Shown piece after piece: positions 7,269-15,567 of a stretch of 64,000 nt of DNA. The notes below the pieces were generated by a model, which saw only the letters and a list, made by a program, of their open reading frames with translations, searched no databases and was not told the DNA's origin. How positions within the stretch are numbered: the stretch's first letter is position 1; each line of letters starts with the position of its first letter. Origin of the DNA: Phycisphaerales bacterium (GTDB taxonomy: Bacteria; Planctomycetota; Phycisphaerae; Phycisphaerales; SM1A02). Both the position numbers and the translations under genes were made by a program. The stretch spans positions 498,501 through 562,500 of the forward strand of contig JAJDDB010000027.1 in the NCBI GenBank assembly GCA_029260575.1, given 5' to 3'.

Positions 7269-8069
7269 ATGGAGACGCAAGAGGTGAGCTTCACCGCTAA
7301 AGACGTAATGACCCTTCGCCAGAAGACCGGCATGGGCATGATGGAATGTAAGAAGGCATTGACCGAAAACAACGGCGATATGGAAGCTGCGGTCAACTGG
7401 CTGCGCGAGCGCGCCAAGGGAAAGATGGATGAGCGCACCGAACGCGCCACCGGCGAGGGCCGAGTCGGCATTGCGATCGACGGCTCGAGCGCTGCCATCG
7501 TTGAAATTCTGACAGAGACCGACTTCACCGCAAAGAACGATGACTTCGTCGCAATGACGGACGACGTTGTGAAAATGGCGCTGTCCCAACCCGCCGGCGA
7601 ACTGAGCGCGACTGATGACATTCTGAAGCGCATCGATGATGTCCGCCTGACGACGAAAGAAAACGTCAACTTCAAGCGCGGCATGAAACTTGAAGGCGGT
7701 TCGTTCGGCGCATACGTGCATCACGATGGCAAGCGAGCTGCGCTTGTTCAGGTCGATGGCAATGTCGATGCGGAAACGCTCAAAGGCATCTGCCAGCACA
7801 TCGTCTTCCATGATCCGCAGGGCATTGATGAGAATGATGTGCCTGCTGCCGAGCTCGACCGCATTCGCAGCGAAGCGATCGAAGAAGCCAAGGCCAACGG
7901 TAAGAACGATGAGATCGCAGGCAAGATTGCCGACGGCAAGGTTCGCAAGTTTCTCGAAGAGAACACGCTTGTGAACCAGAAATACATTCTTGATGAAACC
8001 AAACAAGTCAAGGATGTGCTCGGCGGCGCGAAGATCAAGAAATTCCTGCGGTATACGCTGGGGGCGTAA
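7269..8069 (+). CDS. tsf: Elongation factor Ts
   Basis: 266 residues. Guanine nucleotide exchange factor for EF-Tu. The N-terminal UBA-like segment (VMTLRQKTGMGMMECKKAL, then GDMEAAVNWLRERA) and the TDFTAKNDDF motif, which contacts EF-Tu, are clear. The rest contains the two core subdomains, including HHDGKRAALVQVDG and QHIVFHDPQ. AGGAA about 10 nt upstream supports this ATG. It is co-transcribed with rpsB and ends at a strong terminator. Confidence 0.97.
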   Translation: METQEVSFTAKDVMTLRQKTGMGMMECKKALTENNGDMEAAVNWLRERAKGKMDERTERATGEGRVGIAIDGSSAAIVEILTETDFTAKNDDFVAMTDDVVKMALSQPAGELSATDDILKRIDDVRLTTKENVNFKRGMKLEGGSFGAYVHHDGKRAALVQVDGNVDAETLKGICQHIVFHDPQGIDENDVPAAELDRIRSEAIEEAKANGKNDEIAGKIADGKVRKFLEENTLVNQKYILDETKQVKDVLGGAKIKKFLRYTLGA

Positions 8070-8099
8070 AGTCGCAGAGTTGCATTCGAAAGCAGATTA

Positions 8100-8134
8100 G
8101 ATCCCACGGACTGGAGTCCGCGGGATTTTTTTAT
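8100..8134 (+). terminator. Rho-independent terminator of rpsB-tsf
   Basis: ATCCC-A-CGGACT pairs with AGTCCG-C-GGGAT around a 2-nt GG centre (effective loop larger), followed by TTTTTTT. Strong intrinsic terminator 31 bp after tsf. Confidence 0.93.
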
Positions 8135-8150
8135 GCGCGCATAGTTTTCT

Positions 8151-8813
8151 TTAGCGCATGCGGCGGCCGATGAGTACGCCTTGACGCAGCGGGACTGCAA
8201 CGCTTTCGAAATCTGGATCGTCTGCTACGAGGCGATTGAATTCATCAGCCGCGTTGCGCGAGGCGTCGTCTTCATTATCAATCCACCACGAACCGCCGCC
8301 GAGCACGTTGTCTGCAAGGATCAACCCGCCGGGCTTTATGAGCGGGCATACTGCCCGCCAATAGTCGGGGTATTCCACCTTGATTGCGTCGAGGAAGACT
8401 ACGTCGAGACTTGCCTCGCCGAGTTCTGTTGCGATATCGGGCAGTACATCGAGCGCCTTGCCGAGGCGCAGATCAACACGATCCGCAACCCCTGCCGTTT
8501 CAAACTGCTGCTGCGCGAAGTCCGCGTGTTTGCGTTCTGCTTCAACCGTTATGAGTCTTCCGCCGGGTTGCAATCCGCGGGCGATCCAAATGCCGGAGTA
8601 TCCGCCGAGCGTACCGATTTCCAGCGCTGTACATGCGCGAGTCAGTGATGTCAGCAACAGAAGCAGTCGGCCGACATCCGCACTGACCGCAATATCAGGC
8701 AGGCCTGATTCGACTGCGCGCGTCATCAGGTTGCTCAGGTGGGCGTCCTGACGTCCGAAAACGCGCTTCATGTAATCGGACGTGTACTCCCAGCGATCGT
8801 TGGTCATGTCCAT
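8151..8813 (-). CDS. SAM-dependent O-methyltransferase (COMT-like)
   Basis: 220 residues, the usual size for this family. Seen motifs: SAM-binding ALEIGTLGGYSGIWIARGL, acidic GGRLITVEAE, VFLDAIKVEYPDYW with the metal-binding Asp, and GGLILADNVLGGG. These match class I, divalent-cation-dependent O-methyltransferases acting on catechol-like substrates; the real substrate is unknown. The frame stays open to 8978. I chose MDMTNDRWEY at 8813 because family members begin about there, but no good ribosome site helps. The gene diverges from the dockerin-like gene at 8910. Confidence 0.87.
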   Translation of the reverse strand: MDMTNDRWEYTSDYMKRVFGRQDAHLSNLMTRAVESGLPDIAVSADVGRLLLLLTSLTRACTALEIGTLGGYSGIWIARGLQPGGRLITVEAERKHADFAQQQFETAGVADRVDLRLGKALDVLPDIATELGEASLDVVFLDAIKVEYPDYWRAVCPLIKPGGLILADNVLGGGSWWIDNEDDASRNAADEFNRLVADDPDFESVAVPLRQGVLIGRRMR

Positions 8814-8909
8814 GCATGACAGCGTACTGCAGACATTGATCGAATTCATCTTGACCGGCTTTGCAACCGGAAGTAGTTTCCAGACAGAATCGGAACACGG
8901 AGAAAGACA

Positions 8910-9626
8910 TTGACCAAATTGCGAACAATCCGCGCGATGACTGCCACTACTTACCTGGTTGCTGCAGCAGCGGCGCATGGCGCGGCGACAGTAACGTGGA
9001 ATTTTGATGTCACAACGACCGGCAACGATGTGTTCTTTGACCCGGCGACGCCGGTGAATCCGAACGCAGCGGAGTTCGACACGACGTTGCAGGTGACGCA
9101 GGTGATCGTGACGGGCGTGTGGAACGCCATTCCGATCGGTCTGCTTGATGTGACAAGTGAAATTCCGCCGGCTGATCTGACTGCAACTGAATTACTTGCA
9201 GGACCCCCGCCGGTGACTGTTGTTGAAGCGCCGTTTGTGTATCCCCCGCCGCCTGACCCTGCCGGGATTGCTGCGACGATCTTCACCGAGATTGATGTCA
9301 ACGGTTTCGGCCACGGCAGCATGACCGGCGTGACGCTTGGCGATGTGCAGATGAATGTGCCGCCGTTTGGCGCAGTAACCGTGACGCTCACAAGCCTGCG
9401 CGTTGTCGGTTTGGTGCAGGTAACGGAAGTGTTTGCCCCAGCTGATACGGATGAAAGCGGCGCGGTTGATGTGTTCGATCTTCTGAACGTACTTGGTGAC
9501 TGGGGCGCGTGTGATCAGCCGTGTCCGCCGAGCTGTGCCTCGGACATCACCAATTCCACCGGCACCGGCACGGACTGCAACGTCAACGTGTTTGACCTGC
9601 TGGCAGTGCTCAACGGCTGGGGATAG
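8910..9626 (+). CDS. Exported protein with dockerin-like C-terminal repeat pair
   Basis: 238 residues. A signal peptide (hydrophobic AMTATTYLVAAAAAHGAA) precedes a Pro/Thr/Val-rich beta-type region. The last 60 residues hold two calcium-loop-like repeats, DTDESGAVDVFDLLNVLGDWG and TDCNVNVFDLLAVLNGWG, separated by a Cys-rich linker (CDQPCPPSCAS). This tail is widespread in Phycisphaerae-type exported proteins and resembles type I dockerin repeats. The start is unusual: TTG at 8910 has a well placed GGAGA, while the ATG at 8937 would cut into the signal peptide. Function unknown; probably outer-surface or secreted. Confidence 0.8.
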   Translation: MTKLRTIRAMTATTYLVAAAAAHGAATVTWNFDVTTTGNDVFFDPATPVNPNAAEFDTTLQVTQVIVTGVWNAIPIGLLDVTSEIPPADLTATELLAGPPPVTVVEAPFVYPPPPDPAGIAATIFTEIDVNGFGHGSMTGVTLGDVQMNVPPFGAVTVTLTSLRVVGLVQVTEVFAPADTDESGAVDVFDLLNVLGDWGACDQPCPPSCASDITNSTGTGTDCNVNVFDLLAVLNGWG

Positions 9627-9713
9627 CCCAAGGCAAGAGAATATACGTCAGTCGTTGGACGCCGCTCCTGAGGAGTTCGCGACGAAGGGGCGGGTAATTG
9701 CGTGACGATTGCA

Positions 9714-9748
9714 AGAAAAACCCGCCTCCTCGAAGACTCAGAGGTGGC
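9714..9748 (-). terminator. Candidate terminator after the fmdB-like gene
   Basis: On the minus strand GCCACCTC and GAGGAGGC pair (one A-A mismatch) around a 9-nt loop, followed by GGGTTTTTC. It lies about 45 bp beyond the stop codon. Confidence 0.6.
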
Positions 9749-9791
9749 TTCCAGAACGTAGAGCGAACAGTTGATAGCTGACGTCACTGTC

Positions 9792-10073
9792 TCAATCTGC
9801 GCTGATGACGTCGGGGCCGCCGCCGGATTTCTTTTCGAAGTGGCCGTGCCCTGCGTTTTCGTATTTCGTGAACCCAAGGCGATCGAGGTTCTTGTTGCTC
9901 AGCAGATCGCGTTTGGAGTTGTCGCTGATCATCGGGGCGACGATGACGCGGCGCACCGGCTGATCCGTATCCGGGTGCTTGGTCAATGGCGGATCGGACA
10001 TCTTCTGGAAGACTTCGAACGTTTCGCCGCCGGTGTCGTCGTCATTGATGATTTCGTAAACGTATGTTGGCAT
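9792..10073 (-). CDS. FmdB-family protein lacking the zinc-ribbon cysteines
   Basis: 93 residues. The frame aligns well with FmdB/zinc-ribbon putative regulators: MPTYVYE at the start, ETFEVFQKMSDPPLTKHPDTDQPVRRVI in the middle, then a Gly-rich KKSGGGP tail. The four cysteines that normally bind zinc are absent; the protein has no Cys at all. It may therefore fold without metal or be a diverged relative with a new role. It sits 46 bp downstream of the gamma-glutamyltransferase gene on the same strand, so the two may be co-transcribed. The family is poorly understood even in canonical form. Confidence 0.8.
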   Translation of the reverse strand: MPTYVYEIINDDDTGGETFEVFQKMSDPPLTKHPDTDQPVRRVIVAPMISDNSKRDLLSNKNLDRLGFTKYENAGHGHFEKKSGGGPDVISAD

Positions 10074-10119
10074 GGTTCACTCATTGTAGGGCAGACGTGC
10101 AACGCGAGGAGAGCACTTC

Positions 10120-11892
10120 TCAGTATCCCGCTGGTCGGCCGCCTTTGCGGGGGTCGGACGCTGCGCGAATGCCGTCGGTTGACACACGTATCAACTGTAC
10201 GACACCGATGTCGTCGCGCCGCCCTGTTGTATGACCGCGCCGCTGCATGGCGTCGATAACGTGTTCATCGGTCCAACGATCTTCAAACTGCAGCACTTCA
10301 GGCAACCACTGGTGATGAAACCGTGGGGCTGTGACTGCTGCTTCGGGTTGCATGTCAAACACCATACAGTTGAGAAGTGCCTGCAGCGTGCCGGTGATGA
10401 TGCGCGGTCCGCCCGATGCGCCTGCAATCAATTCAACGCGGCCGGCGCGCACGACAATCGTCGGCGACATACTGCTGAGCGGGCGCTTGCCCGGTTGTGG
10501 AAGATTGTCCTCGGACTGTTGCAGGCCGTATGCGTTCGGCTCGCCAGGGATTGTCGTGAAGTCGTCCATCTCGTTGTTGAGCATGAACCCGTAGCCGGGT
10601 ACTTCCACGCAGGAACCGAAGATTGTGTTGATCGTTTCCGTGCATGCGACCGCCATGCCGGTTGAATCGATGACGGAGAGATGACTTGTCCCTGAGTCTG
10701 CCGGTGCGGGAGCGACAGAGCCGTAGTTGAATCGTGGTTGTGTGTTGTTGAGATCAATGCTGTCTGCGAGTGATTTGACATACATTGAGTTCGTGAGGCG
10801 CTCGATCGGAACATCGATGAAGTCGTCATCTGCCAGATATGCAGCGCGATCAGCAAACGCGTGTTTCATTGCTTCGACAAGCAGGTGGACATAATTCGGA
10901 TCGATAGAATTGCGGCGCGCGACATCGACATTGAGTACTTCGCTGAGTCGGCGTTCGAGTATGCCGAGTATCTGCAACTGCGCGATTCCGCCGGAGGACG
11001 GCGGCGGCATGGTGATGATATCGCGGCCGAAAAAACTGCCGCGCAACGGCGTTTCAATGCGCATGGAATAGTTTGCCACGTCGTGCGCCGTCATCGGGCC
11101 ATTGTGATCGGCCATGACTGAAGCAATGGCGTCAGCAATCGGGCCGGCGTAGAACGCTTCGTCGCCGTGCAAAGCAATAAGTTGTAATGCAGCAGCTTGC
11201 TGCGGATTTGTGATGCGGTCGCTGAGCTTGAGCTCGCCTGCATTGCAGACGGTGTTCCAGAAATATTCTGTGGTTGCGCGCATCTCCGGCAGCTCGTCTC
11301 GCACCGTGCGCAATGTTGCGACCGCACTGAGAAAACTTGCATCAGCAGTGAAACCGAATTCAGCAGCCCGTATTGCTGGTGCGAGCACAGTCGCGCGGTC
11401 AAGTGTGCCGTAGTATTCGAGTGCATACAGCAAGCCGCGAACGGTGCCGGGGACTGCGACGCTGTGCACGCCGAACTGCGAATGTTTGTCACCTGCGTTT
11501 TTCAGATTGACGTAGTAGTTGCGATCGACAGCGACGGGAGATGTCTCGCGATAATTGAGCGCGACGGTGCTGGGCAGTTCGTGCCGGTTGCCCGGTTCAT
11601 AGATGAGCATGAAGCCGCCGCCACCGATGCCGCACGAGTATGGGCGCACGACTGAAAGACAGAAACTTGTTGCGACCGCAGCATCGACCGCGTTGCCGCC
11701 GAGCAACAGCATTTCGAGACCGGCCTGCGATGCGACTGGGTGATCGGATGCGACAGCGCCGTTTTGAAAAGGTTGCGCGAGAGCGGCACGAGGCGGCGGC
11801 GCGAGTTCGGTGTGTGAGGTTGTGCAGGCGCTTAGGCACACCACGAACATGTTGATGGAGCAAAATATGTACAGGGGGCGGTTTCTTCGCAT
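10120..11892 (-). CDS. ggt: Gamma-glutamyltransferase (lipoprotein-type signal)
   Basis: 590 residues. It transfers or hydrolyses the gamma-glutamyl group of glutathione and related compounds, normally in the periplasm, after self-cleavage. The N-terminus has a hydrophobic stretch ending in a lipobox-like CLSAC. Family motifs: GAVASDHPVASQAGLEMLLLGGNAVDAAVA, GIGGGGFML, NYRETSP, the cleavage/catalytic site DSGTSHLSVID (Thr402 as nucleophile), GYGFMLNNEMDDF, and LSSMSPTIV. PRIITGTLQ and HQWLPEVL are also typical. The length matches the unprocessed precursor. The ATG at 11892 has no clear ribosome site. The neighbours do not point to a specific glutathione pathway. Confidence 0.93.
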   Translation of the reverse strand: MRRNRPLYIFCSINMFVVCLSACTTSHTELAPPPRAALAQPFQNGAVASDHPVASQAGLEMLLLGGNAVDAAVATSFCLSVVRPYSCGIGGGGFMLIYEPGNRHELPSTVALNYRETSPVAVDRNYYVNLKNAGDKHSQFGVHSVAVPGTVRGLLYALEYYGTLDRATVLAPAIRAAEFGFTADASFLSAVATLRTVRDELPEMRATTEYFWNTVCNAGELKLSDRITNPQQAAALQLIALHGDEAFYAGPIADAIASVMADHNGPMTAHDVANYSMRIETPLRGSFFGRDIITMPPPSSGGIAQLQILGILERRLSEVLNVDVARRNSIDPNYVHLLVEAMKHAFADRAAYLADDDFIDVPIERLTNSMYVKSLADSIDLNNTQPRFNYGSVAPAPADSGTSHLSVIDSTGMAVACTETINTIFGSCVEVPGYGFMLNNEMDDFTTIPGEPNAYGLQQSEDNLPQPGKRPLSSMSPTIVVRAGRVELIAGASGGPRIITGTLQALLNCMVFDMQPEAAVTAPRFHHQWLPEVLQFEDRWTDEHVIDAMQRRGHTTGRRDDIGVVQLIRVSTDGIRAASDPRKGGRPAGY

Positions 11893-11991
11893 CGCCGGAT
11901 TGTATCGCCAGAGATTTGATGTCTTGCGGCCGTTGCAATTGATTAATGGTCGAGGGCAGGCTGATCGAGCACAGTCGCGGCCGACAAGTAG

Positions 11992-12080
11992 AAAAAGTAG
12001 TGCCTGTCCCTACTTTTGTGCGTGGGGGTGGAAAAGTAGTGCCTGTCCCTACTTTTCTTACTTTTCTTGTCCCTACTTTT
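11992..12080. repeat. Cluster of palindromic repeats (REP-like)
   Basis: Two near-identical palindromes, AAAAGTAG-N9-CTACTTTT, at 11992-12016 and 12032-12056, both with TGCCTGTCC as the centre. A truncated third copy (TTGTCCCTACTTTT) follows at 12067-12080. They fill most of the spacer between ggt and the isomerase-like gene. The shape is that of REP/MITE-like extragenic elements; no transposase is nearby. Confidence 0.75.
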
Positions 12081-12162
12081 CTGGCGGTCCGTTGCGGTGG
12101 CTGGCGGTTCTTTGAGAATGTCGATTTGCGAACGCGCTCGCCTCCCGCTTGTCGGATCGCGG

Positions 12163-12999
12163 CTACACCGTGGCAGCGATGTGCTGTGTGATGAGTGCGC
12201 GGGCAGTGCGGATATCGGCGATGCGGTTGGTACCCGCTTCACGTTCGATGACGCAGGTTACCGGCGATTGAAACTGCTCTGCGATGTCAAAGAACGCAGG
12301 CCAATCAACATTGCCCTCGCCGACCGGGACTTCCGACCCCCACTGGCCGGGCGTTGTCGTAGCAACCGCATCCTTTATATGCAATTGCCGAACATGCGGC
12401 GCGAGCGTGCGCAATGCAGCGATGGGGTCGCCTTTGTCATAGAGGATCATATTTGCCGGGTCGAAGTTGACGCCGAGGTTTGCGCGATTGATGTCACCCA
12501 CGACCTCTAACAATGTGTCCGCGGTTTCCTGGCCGGTTTCCAGCGCGATGTTTACGCCGGCATCGGCGAAGATGTCAGCAATCGTTTGCAGGCGTTCGAT
12601 CATTACGGCGCGTTCTGGATTTGCGAGTTCTTCAGGCAGGAATCCCGCGTGGAACGTGACGAGGTTGATTCGGGAGCGGCCGGCAAGTGTGGCGATATCG
12701 CGCGCGATGCGCAGGTTGTGATCCCAGTGTTGATCGGGACGGACGCCACCGGTGGCGCGGATGGAATCGAGCGTGCAATAGTCTTCGCCGATGGAGTTCA
12801 TCATGCCGCTACAGATTGTGCAGCCGGCGCCGCGCAGCAGATCGATCGCCCCAGCCCAGAGGGCTGGGGCATTGATGATGGGATTCAACGCGATCTGGAC
12901 GGATGTGATATCCAGGCGATCGAGCAATTCGCACAGGTGCTGCGGACCATCGGGTTGGAGGGACCAACTGCAGACAGCAATCGAAGATTCGGAATTCAT
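12163..12999 (-). CDS. Sugar-phosphate isomerase/epimerase-like TIM barrel protein
   Basis: 278 residues. It fits the xylose-isomerase-like AP endonuclease 2 superfamily: IAVCSWSLQPDGPQHLCELL near the N-terminus, LVTFHAGFLP, INIALETGQETADTLLEVV (metal-binding Glu), LGVNFDPANMILY, VRQLHIKDA, and VPVGEGNVDWPAFF, the standard order of barrel-strand metal ligands. The substrate cannot be told; related proteins include inosose and hydroxypyruvate isomerases and sugar epimerases. MNSESSIAVCSW at 12999 is preferred; the open frame extends upstream to 13056. No good ribosome site at either position. Confidence 0.85.
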   Translation of the reverse strand: MNSESSIAVCSWSLQPDGPQHLCELLDRLDITSVQIALNPIINAPALWAGAIDLLRGAGCTICSGMMNSIGEDYCTLDSIRATGGVRPDQHWDHNLRIARDIATLAGRSRINLVTFHAGFLPEELANPERAVMIERLQTIADIFADAGVNIALETGQETADTLLEVVGDINRANLGVNFDPANMILYDKGDPIAALRTLAPHVRQLHIKDAVATTTPGQWGSEVPVGEGNVDWPAFFDIAEQFQSPVTCVIEREAGTNRIADIRTARALITQHIAATV

Positions 13000-13052
13000 G
13001 TATTCACGATATGGCAGAATCTGTCGTTGTGCTTTGCAACCGAAAGCAAGTG

Positions 13053-13739
13053 TCAAATCGTAGTCAATTCACGTGAGCCTCCGCATTCAGGGCAGACATC
13101 ACCAAACGCACCGCGGAGGTCATAACCACAGTACGGACATCGGCTGTTGCGGAGTGATGTATTGTGGCGCTCAATGCGTTCGGCACATACACTTCTGTAG
13201 AGCACGCCGATGATCAAATATAGAATGAGACCAATGCATGCGATGACCGCCGCATTTCCAAGAACACCGGCCCAGTGAACTGTTGTTCGATCTATATCGC
13301 CTTCAAGTACCTGCGGTACCAAGTATGCCCATTCTTCGGTGGAAGCCATGTGGGCTGCGAGTTGTTCTCGCCATCGATCTGCAGCGGTACCGGTATGAGA
13401 AGGTGGGTACGTATTCGCATCGAACGAATATGGCCAGCTTACCATGAGATACCGCACCTCGTGCATTCTGGTTGGAAACAGAATTCCTCTGCGGCACACA
13501 GACTTCGACGTAGGCTGAAACGACAAATCACCGGTTGCGCCTTCAGCAAGCTGCAAATCCGATTCGAAGTGCCAACGGCCATCTATCTCGAAAACGAAAT
13601 AGAACGGTCTAGCTTTCGGATAGACGCGCGATCTGTCTTTTTCAATGAACCCGTCCCGACTTGAGATGAGGTCACCCGCCATACCACAAATAACCAAATA
13701 GGCAATGAACATCCAGACGTAGTTCTTTCTGCATTTCAT
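13053..13739 (-). CDS. Membrane protein with C-terminal zinc ribbon
   Basis: 228 residues, function unknown. One hydrophobic segment lies near the N-terminus (YVWMFIAYLVICGMAG) and a second near residue 170-190 (VIACIGLILYLIIGVLY), with an extracytoplasmic region between. The C-terminus carries CPYCGYDLRGAFGDVCPECG, a CxxC-x11-CxxC zinc ribbon common in Phycisphaerae membrane proteins. With two membrane crossings the ribbon should face the cytoplasm. It ends 53 bp before the isomerase-like start and may share its transcript. Confidence 0.75.
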   Translation of the reverse strand: MKCRKNYVWMFIAYLVICGMAGDLISSRDGFIEKDRSRVYPKARPFYFVFEIDGRWHFESDLQLAEGATGDLSFQPTSKSVCRRGILFPTRMHEVRYLMVSWPYSFDANTYPPSHTGTAADRWREQLAAHMASTEEWAYLVPQVLEGDIDRTTVHWAGVLGNAAVIACIGLILYLIIGVLYRSVCAERIERHNTSLRNSRCPYCGYDLRGAFGDVCPECGGSRELTTI

Positions 13740-13966
13740 CGGTCGGTCAGCAGAGTATCCGGCCCTGACGAAATGGCGGTTCCTGATTGATTGACGGCAC
13801 TCAAAGACCGCATTTCAGTATGCCCACAACCACCCTGAAAGGCTGGAATTACGGTGCTGGAACCCGGAGGCGTGTCGGCTTACCATTGTGGCCGAGTCGG
13901 CAGGTCGTTGTCTGGCCGTGCGGCCATTCACCGATACCACCCACACCCACGTGAGGATCAGTCAAC
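13740..13966. other. Divergent intergenic region
   Basis: Spacer between the zinc-ribbon membrane protein (minus) and the DUF4442-like gene (plus). No gene or clear promoter boxes recognised. Confidence 0.35.
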
Positions 13967-14605
13967 GTGTCATCCGCAGGCGATCACTGCTCAACCCAAC
14001 AGCCGGGCAAGTTGATGGATGGTTCCATCGACAGTTCGTCGCTGGCGACGCAGGGTGGTTCGATCGTAGCTGAGCCGCGGCGGTCGTGGATTGATCGTAC
14101 TGAAGCATTCATCAGTCGGCTGAGCACGAAGAACAATTTCTGGCATCGCGTGTGTTCGCTGGTCTGGCTGCCGTACGCATTCCGCAGCGGCATCACAATG
14201 AAGCGGCTGGACTCGAATCGATTTCGAGCGGTGTTGCCGTTTCGCCGGTTCAACCGCAACTGGTACAACGCAATGGCGGGGGCTGCGCTGCTCGGCAACA
14301 GTGAAGTGGCCGGCGGGATGTATCTGTTCAGCGAATGCGGCAGCGACTACACGGTGGTGTGCCGGAATCTGAATTACCGATTTCTTCGGCCGTGCCTGGG
14401 CCCGGCGGTGTATGAAGTCGTCAGCAGCGACCACTTGCAGGAGAAAGTCGCAGCCGGCGGCGAATTCAACATTGATCTGGAAATGGAAGTTCGCCAGCAG
14501 CTCAAGAAGAAGGGCAAAGAATTCCGTGTGGGCCGGTGTGAAATTACATTCCACTGCACGCCGAAGACGCAGGTAAAGCAGAAACGCAAGCGGAAGAAGC
14601 GCTGA
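13967..14605 (+). CDS. DUF4442 / hotdog-fold thioesterase-like protein
   Basis: 212 residues. The middle matches the DUF4442 pattern: LVWLPYAFRSGITMKRLDSNRFRAVLPF, then NRNWYNAMAGAALLGNSEVAGGMYLF, resembling hotdog-fold acyl-CoA thioesterase relatives. The C-terminus is strongly basic (KQKRKRKKR). No catalytic residue can be assigned by eye. The GTG start at 13967 has GAGGA about 8 nt upstream; an ATG at 14015 is the alternative. The following prepilin-like gene starts 57 bp downstream and may be co-transcribed. Confidence 0.65.
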   Translation: MSSAGDHCSTQQPGKLMDGSIDSSSLATQGGSIVAEPRRSWIDRTEAFISRLSTKNNFWHRVCSLVWLPYAFRSGITMKRLDSNRFRAVLPFRRFNRNWYNAMAGAALLGNSEVAGGMYLFSECGSDYTVVCRNLNYRFLRPCLGPAVYEVVSSDHLQEKVAAGGEFNIDLEMEVRQQLKKKGKEFRVGRCEITFHCTPKTQVKQKRKRKKR

Positions 14606-14662
14606 CGTTCGCACCACGCATTGATGCGAGCAACCCGACAATACAAGACAGGAGATCCCGCG

Positions 14663-15478
14663 ATGAAGCGTTTCCAACGACACGGTCTGACACGCATCGA
14701 TGTGCTGGGAGGGCTTGTGTGCATTGTCGCGGCGCTGGCGATGAGCGCGATTGTGTTCGCGCAAGGCGGGCGGGGCAATCCGAACGTACACGCAAAGACA
14801 CTCAAGGACGCCAAGCAGCAGGAACAGATTCACCAGGCGATGCTTATTTTTGCCCGTGAGTCTGAAGGCACGTTCCCGCGACCTGGTCTGATTAATCGAC
14901 TCGCTGACCCGGACCTCGGGCGGCACATTCCCGGCCGTGGACCGGAAGATGTTTCCGCAAACACGACCGCGAATCTGTATTCGTGCATGATCGCGCAAAA
15001 CTATTTCACACCAGAACTGGTGGTCTCGCCGGTTGAGCGGAATCCCAATGTCAGCGCGAAGGCAAATGAGAATGGTTACGACTACGATGCGTACAACCCG
15101 GTTGATGATTCGTACTGGGATTCCGATTTCAAGGCCGACCTGAAAACGAAATCGCATGTTTCATTTGCGCATCCACCGCTGGTCGATCCGCATGTCGATC
15201 GCTGGCTGGACGAGATGCGTCCAAACTACGCGCAACTCGGCAACCGTGGGCCGACCGACGGCACGCTTGATCCGGATTCATACACCTGCGGTCCACACGG
15301 CAACTGGGCGGGCAACATTGTCTTCGGTGACAATCACTTCGAATTCCTGAATTCGACGACGCCCGCGTCGCTGAAAGTCGACAACCTGTTCGCTGTAGAC
15401 AAGGAACGTAAACTTGACTCGCTGCTCGCATTCACAAAATCCATCGTCGCCGGCAAGGCGGAATTGCAATTCGATTGA
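14663..15478 (+). CDS. Prepilin-like (DUF1559-type) exported protein, degenerate signal
   Basis: 271 residues. The N-terminus MKRFQRHGLTRIDVLGGLVCIVAALAMSAIV has prepilin layout: basic start, Gly before the cleavage point, then a hydrophobic helix. The usual FTLIELL is LTRIDVL here, with Asp replacing the conserved Glu+5. The C-terminal part includes HGNWAGNIVFGDNHFEFL, like the H-x9-DG ending of Planctomycetes prepilin-like proteins. AGGAGA precedes the ATG at 14663. Whether it is processed and assembled is unknown. Confidence 0.7.
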   Translation: MKRFQRHGLTRIDVLGGLVCIVAALAMSAIVFAQGGRGNPNVHAKTLKDAKQQEQIHQAMLIFARESEGTFPRPGLINRLADPDLGRHIPGRGPEDVSANTTANLYSCMIAQNYFTPELVVSPVERNPNVSAKANENGYDYDAYNPVDDSYWDSDFKADLKTKSHVSFAHPPLVDPHVDRWLDEMRPNYAQLGNRGPTDGTLDPDSYTCGPHGNWAGNIVFGDNHFEFLNSTTPASLKVDNLFAVDKERKLDSLLAFTKSIVAGKAELQFD

Positions 15479-15567
15479 GCGTCACGTCGCGCGAATTGAT
15501 GTTCGGTGCCACCCGCAGCGATGACGCTGCGGCTCGCTGACGTACGTGTCTCGTTACACTGCTCGCC

